The notes beneath the pieces are model-generated. The model saw nothing but the letters and a program-made list of their open reading frames with translations, was not told where the DNA came from and searched no databases. DNA of 64,000 bases from Megaustenia siamemsis. Its lineage: Eukaryota > Mollusca > Gastropoda > Stylommatophora > Ariophantidae. This document shows positions 59,401 through 64,000 of the stretch, in pieces; the stretch's first letter is position 1; each line of letters starts with the position of its first letter. The position numbers and the translations under genes were made by a program. The stretch covers positions 78,929,835-78,993,834 of the forward strand of contig JAVIAB010000041.1 in assembly GCA_032433765.1 (NCBI GenBank), in the 5' to 3' direction.

Positions 59401-59589
59401 GACTATTGTCTGTTTTAAAGTGGTTAGCCGCTATTTAATAATTAATATCTCTGTAACCACTTGATCGAAATTGTTCACATTTTGTAACATAATAATCTCA
59501 ATGTCCCCACGAATATATTTTTGTTCCTAATTAAAAACGTGTGGTTTTAAATTTTCTTTATTTAATGTATACAATCACTTTATCTAATT

Positions 59590-59985
59590 TGGAATTCACA
59601 TAGATCGTGAAGGTGATACAAGTAAAGAAATTAGAATCAGAATAGTTAAAGCACCAATGTCTTTCAGAAGGCTTGAAAAGTTGTGGAAATCGAAACTCAT
59701 CAGCACAAACACAAAACTTAGACTATTCAAATCAAATGTACTGTCAACCCTTAGGTAGAAATCACCAATCAACCACTATAATATCTTCAATAATCAAGAA
59801 AAGACGAAGGTTATATGTTGGACATGTGATGAGTAGAGATAATTACTGAATAGCACAGCAAGCCCTCATGTGGGAAATAACAGGCAAGAGGAAGACGCAG
59901 AGAGACACTGAGAAGAACATTGATGAGAGAGGCAAGAGCAGCAGGAACCGGCTCAATGAGATAGAGTTGCTTGCACAGAACAGCT
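59590..59985 (+). mobile_element. LINE-D 3' fragment
   Basis: It repeats the C-terminal region of the copy at 47180-47893 (GDTSKEIRIRIVKAPMSFR, then RRRLYVGHVMSRDNY) with an internal deletion near 59755. It runs directly into LINE-B at about 59986. Confidence 0.8.
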
Positions 59986-60700
59986 TAATGATCTGGACTT
60001 TGCTGATGACATGGCTCTCATGTTGCACAGCCATCGACAGATGGGGGATCACAACAGCTGGGACTGGGGATTAATAGGACCAGCATTGTGGGAGTTGATG
60101 CAGTGGCCAAATAAAATTAGGAGAGATGCCTCTGCTAGATGTACAGTCTTCCATATATCTGGGTAGTAGTATAGATAAAGAGGGAGGAACAGAAAATGAT
60201 ACCAAAATGATATCAAAAGCAAGAGGAGCTTTTGTTGCACTGGGAAACATATGGAGGTCCAAGGAAATTGGGTTAGGTACAAAAATAACAATTTTCGGCT
60301 CCAGTGTTAGGTCAGTCCTGTTGTATGGCTGTGAAGCATGGAGGGCAGCGGAATTTGACAATCGTGAATATACAGACTTTCATTGATGGATGCTTGCGTG
60401 GAGTGAAGGGATGAGGTTGCGGGACAGATTTGCTAGCGTAGAGTTGTGGAAATGTGCCAGTCAAATACCAGTGGATAAAGAGATACAGCGAGGATGATGG
60501 CACTGAATAGGACACACACCGCGGAAGCCAACTGAGAGTATTACACAACAGGCCCTTTTTTGGAATCCCCAAGGGAAAAGACAAAGAGGAAGACCAATGA
60601 ATTCTTGGAGAAGACAGATAGAAGCAGAGATGAAGATGATGGGAAAGACATGGAATGATCTTATAAGAATGCCAAGAAACAGAACGACTTGGAAAGTGTT
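59986..60700 (+). mobile_element. LINE-B copy 3, 3' part
   Basis: It begins at LNDLDFADDMALM (catalytic box), is rearranged near 60040-60110, then reads LLDVQSSIYLGSSIDKEGGT and ARGAFVALGNIWRSKEIG and ends in the C-terminal tail with GKRQRGRPMNSW. It is oriented opposite to copies 1 and 2. Confidence 0.88.
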
Positions 60701-61150
60701 TGTTGAAGACCTTATGCTCCACAGGGAGCTGAAAGTGTTTGTTGAAGAACTATGCTCCACAGGGAGCTGAAAGTATTTGTTGAAGACCTATGCTCCACAG
60801 GGAGCTGAAAGTGTTTGTTGAAGACCTATGCTCCACAGGGAGCTGAAAGTGTTTGTTGAAGACCTATGCTCCACAGGGAGTTGAAAGTGTTTGTTGAAGA
60901 CATATGCTGCACAGGGAGTTGAAAGTGTTTGTTGAAGACATATGCTGCACAGGGAGTTGAAAGTGTTTGTTGAAGACCTATGCTGCACAGGGAGTTGAAA
61001 GTGTTTGTTGAAGACATATGCTGCACAGGGAGTTGAAAGTGTTTGTTGAAGACATATGCTGCACAGGGAGTTGAAAGTGTTTGTTGAAGACATATGCTGC
61101 ACAGGGAGTTGAAAGTGTTTGTTGAAGACCTATGCTGCACTGGGAGTTGA
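60690..61150. repeat. Tandem array of the LINE-B terminal ~37 bp, about 12 units
   Basis: Units read AAAGTGTTTGTTGAAGACCT then ATGCTCCACAGGGAGCTG, identical to the end of the LINE-B coding region just before the GTAGAAG terminus at 61150. CTCC and CTGC variants form two blocks. The terminus follows the last unit only, so the array lies inside the element. Confidence 0.93.
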
Positions 61151-61316
61151 AAGGTAGAAGAATACCCCTTCATATTTCTTACCTATGTCATTTGCTACTC
61201 TTTCACACAATTCCCATGATTTGTGTAGTTTCTCCGCACATTATTGCACGATGTTTGAATGACAAGTCAATTTTGGATGTTTATAAACAGCTTCTGTTTC
61301 TATTCATTGGCATAGT
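61151..61316. other. Spacer before the transposase remnant
   Basis: Nothing recognised. Confidence 0.3.
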
Positions 61317-61713
61317 TGGCTAAGAAAGGAAGACATTTCATTTAACGAGGGGTGTTTGAAACCTGAATTATTGTCCCTTATTAAGAAATCACAAAATACT
61401 AAGATATTGCATATAGACAAGTTGATTCAACAGCATGGTCATATGTGTTTGAGACTGCCACCGTACCATTTCACATTTAAATTCCATTGAACTAGTTTGG
61501 GCAAAAATTAAAGGACAGGTAGCAGCTGAAAATACAACTTTCAAACTATGCGATATGAAAGAACTAACATATGCTGCCCTCTCGCAGATATACAATTATA
61601 ATACAATTGTGTTGAACATGTCTTGAAGGCGGTAGATAATTATTTAAATGATGGATTGTCGTTCGTTCAGCCGAGAATAGTCATCAATATGTTAGATTCC
61701 TCTGATTCTGAAT
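61317..61713 (+). pseudogene. DDE transposase C-terminal remnant (IS630/Tc1-mariner superfamily type)
   Basis: One frame reads WLRKEDISFNEGCLKPELLS and then HGHMCLRLPPYHFTFKF, ending in a stop. A shifted frame resumes with NSIELVWAKIKGQVAAENTT and LTYAALSQI, and a third with CVEHVLKAVDNYL and a DSSDSE terminus. The RLPPYH...N-x-IE-x-x-W-x-x-K pattern is the second half of the catalytic core of DDE_3-type transposases, in which the Glu of the IE pair is the third acidic residue. The first two Asp motifs are missing. At least two frameshifts make it non-functional. Confidence 0.75.
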
Positions 61714-62329
61714 AAGTAAGTAAATATATGCATGTGTATAGTAATTATCGTTTACAATGAATATGCTTTTGTTCTTCACTCAAATATCTGGATCAAATAA
61801 ATAACAAATACCTCACATAATATTCTGATAAGAAACCCGTTTAACATTGAAATTGTGTTTCACCTATTCCGGAAGAGGCCAATTGCTTAAATTACGGTGA
61901 ACTATTTTCTTCAACCACAAAATAGCTGCATCTGTCAAAAAGATCAAAGGAATTAGCCGTTGCAGGTGAATGACACTACCTGCAGCATTGCATTTTAGAC
62001 AACTTTTGGGATATTGAAAAAATAAGACCAAATGCAAAAAATCATGTGACTCATTAGATAAGATCAAATATCTCCCCAAAGAATAGAGGTGTACGGTGAA
62101 AAACACTATGTGACGTCTAGCGGTGCTGGAAAAGATCAAGATCTCCTATTATAGACTATATTCATGTTTAACATTTGATCTGATGGTTATGTCATTGCAC
62201 TCCAGTGACCTGAATTACTGCCTAGACAAGATTATTATTCCTTGGTTTGGGGTGGGTCATCATTCACTAGATTTTTATGAATTGTAATTGATGTAAGCAA
62301 TAACTTACAAATATTAGTCAGAGTTAGTT
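61714..62329. other. Intronic stretch, nothing recognised
   Basis: No inverted repeats matching a transposon end are evident to me beyond the transposase remnant. Confidence 0.4.
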
Positions 62330-62640
62330 CTGGCAGTAGTTCTTGTCTGAATGCACACAGTCAGCTATCTCTTACAGATATTGAAGGTGGTAGTTCTTGT
62401 CTGAATGCACTCAGTCAGCTATCTCTTACAGATATTGAAGGTGGTAGTTCTTGTCTGAATGCACTCAGTCAGCTATCTCTTACAGATATTGAAGGTGGTA
62501 GTTCTTGTCTGAATGCACTCAGTCAGCTATCTCTTACAGATATTGAAGGTGGTAGTTCTTGTCTGAATGCACTAACTAAGCTGGCCATCTCTCACTATCA
62601 TTGAGAGCTATGGTGGTATACAGTGCATACATTAACACAT
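62330..62640. repeat. Dispersed repeat R2, copy with five units and right end
   Basis: Five 54-bp units (GATATTGAAGGTGGTAGTTC and CTGAATGCACTCAGTCAGCT) are followed by the constant block CTAACTAAGCTGGCCATCTC through GCTATGGTGGTATACAGTGC. The units share private variants (GAAGGTGG, CTGAATGC) absent from copy 1, so this array expanded on its own. Confidence 0.92.
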
Positions 62641-63323
62641 TCTGACCTTCATAGTGGAGGAGCTCTATCAGCTGTTAGCATAGTCAGAAAACACCCCTAT
62701 TGAAATAGATATAATAAATGTACATAAATATTATCATGCAAGGACTTATCTAATCACATATAGACTGGGACATTGGCATGGTAAAGTAACGAGTATGTCA
62801 CTTTTGATGACGATGTCTGTGCACAAGTTTGTCAGGATGTAGAATTCAGTTTGAACTGTCTGCCCTATGTGGACGTATGCACGATCAGTTCATCATTGTT
62901 GAAAAACACAATCAATGTGGTCTTGGCATTGAATTCTTTGGTCGAGTTGATGAATTGCAAAGAGACAGAGCTGTGGTTATATCTGTGGGTGAGCAGGAGA
63001 GACACAGAGAACCGATGAGCTTATTAAATAAGCCATTTATCATATTTCCATGTATAAATAGCCATGTATCATATTTCCATATCATGAAACTAAAGCTGAG
63101 TTTGTTTTTAACATGAAATTCTGTTGGTAATGAAACAAGTATAATTTGGCAGCTTTCAGGATTTTGTAGGAAATGGGCATATTAGTCATGTGGCCTGATG
63201 TTTTGATGGGGAATCCTTGATCTTTACTTTTGTGTGTTTATATATACCTATTATGTGTGATATCAGAATGATACATAATTATCAATATATGTGGCCTCTC
63301 TGTATTCTATTACTGTTTGTTTT
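62641..63323. other. Intronic stretch with a short open frame
   Basis: Two overlapping frames between 62830 and 63050 are open but match no domain I know, and phase rules out inclusion in USPL1. Nothing else is recognised. Confidence 0.4.
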
Positions 63324-63336
63324 AGATAAATGTTGT

Positions 63337-63793
63337 TTGTTTGCATTCACCAGCTTTATATCTAATGAAGTCCCGAGGGACTGAATGAATATCACATTTT
63401 CCTATGTTTCTCACTGACTGAAGTGTGCTCATGTATTCCCTGCCAAACAAGCGGATATTCTTTAGCAGAGCTACACATATTTTTATTGTTGTGAGTTTTA
63501 ACGTTAACTGCCTGGGCGCTGGACATTTTCTAGCCTACTGTTTTTCAATTTCTAAATGACAAGGGTTCTTTAACATGCGCAGAATGCACACGGACCTCCT
63601 GTTTTTAGCTGTTTTCCAAGAGGGGTAGATTTTGGGTCTCACTACCCAGGGACCTGGGGATGGTAAAGCCACGGATTCAGTTTTAATTTTAAACATTTTC
63701 TGCCGTCTGTGCTGTCAATGTGCTGTGATGATAATTGAACCCAGGACCTGCTTGCCTAGAGGCCAACATGTGACTTGTAGACCACCCAGCCGC
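63337..63793 (-). repeat. Second tRNA-derived SINE family, 457 bp, next to the last exon
   Basis: On the minus strand it starts GCGGCTGGGTGGTCTACAAG with B-box-like GGGTTCAATTATC, then a body with CATGTTAAAGAACCCTTGTC. It is flanked by a 13-bp duplication AGATAAATGTTGT at 63324-63336 and 63794-63806. The insertion left only about 47 bp before the exon at 63841, just enough for a branch point and acceptor. Confidence 0.85.
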
Positions 63794-63840
63794 AGATAAA
63801 TGTTGTAATATCTAATACTTTCTTCTGTTGAATCGTCTAG

Positions 63841-64000
63841 GTCCTGCATGGATGGAGTGTGATGACCTTAAGTCAGTGATCACCCGCTACCAGCATGCTC
63901 CTCCCAACATCCCTGGCAGCCAGGTACACATGGTGATGTGGGAGCGCAGACTGACACCTCAACACACCTTGATCATGCGTGACACAGAGGACACTAAGCT
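63841..64000 (+). CDS. USPL1: USPL1-like, catalytic aspartate exon (runs off the window)
   Basis: Acceptor GTCTAG| enters in phase 1 to complete the Gly codon. It reads PAWMECDDLKSVITRY and GSQVHMVMWERRLTPQH. The W-x-E-C-D-D-L-K stretch holds the catalytic Asp (1309 or 1310 of the readable protein) and matches the USPL1 signature after the histidine strand. The H-x-V-x-W-E strand is also conserved. The frame is open to the last base, so the C-terminus lies beyond the window. Confidence 0.93.

Noticed and set aside
62829..63116. A small gene of about 95 codons, or an extra USPL1 exon
   Set aside because: No domain is recognised and two frames are equally open. USPL1 order places the His exon directly before the Asp exon, so an extra exon would break a conserved strand.

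Overview
This is nuclear DNA from an animal, most likely a lophotrochozoan and probably a mollusc. That placement is an inference from split genes with GT-AG introns, many APE-type LINE families, tRNA-derived SINEs and abundant minisatellites. I see no bacterial operons, no CRISPR array and no rRNA.

One host gene can be read across most of the window, on the + strand. It is a homologue of USPL1, the cysteine SUMO isopeptidase. Nine coding exons (16283-16405, 24374-25778, 25860-27137, 31256-31477, 36288-36532, 46197-46508, 54906-55063, 58317-58477, 63841 to the window edge) join with consistent phase. Together they encode about 1,350 residues: an N-terminal four-cysteine motif, a linker of roughly 970 residues rich in Ser/Thr and acidic residues, and the catalytic domain with its Cys, CxxC zinc pairs, His and Asp. 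A possible promoter and 5' exon lie at 4905-5440. The gene continues past the right edge.

Almost everything else is repeats inside its introns. I separate six LINE families by sequence. LINE-A (RTE-like) has a near-complete copy at 20416-24084. LINE-B has copies at 37795-40849, 50842-53548 and 59986-60700, plus fragments. LINE-C is at 32065-33215, with a nested piece at 40010-40287. LINE-D is at 47180-47893 and 58880-59985. LINE-E is at 8250-9061, 17501-20067 and elsewhere. There are also two RNase H-bearing groups: LINE-RNH at 318-2690 and 29595-30450, and LINE-F at 41156-41997. Nested insertions with clear target-site duplications give a partial order of events.

A tRNA-derived SINE occurs in a form with two tRNA-like heads (17116-17486, 21764-22123), a form with one head (42173-42434) and a truncated copy (34381-34571). 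A second SINE family sits just before the last exon. A 311-bp TTAA-flanked element looks like a piggyBac-type MITE. A DDE transposase remnant lies at 61317-61713.

Tandem arrays are striking: a 3.1-kb G-rich array at 55095-58210, a 60-bp array at 27535-28608, a 53/54-bp family at three loci, and arrays that seem to grow out of LINE or SINE ends. Many units are multiples of three, so the arrays contain long but almost certainly meaningless open frames. The best leads for something undescribed are the repeated SIM-like motifs in the USPL1 linker, the mobile elements that carry minisatellites, and the LINE whose last codons are tandemly amplified.
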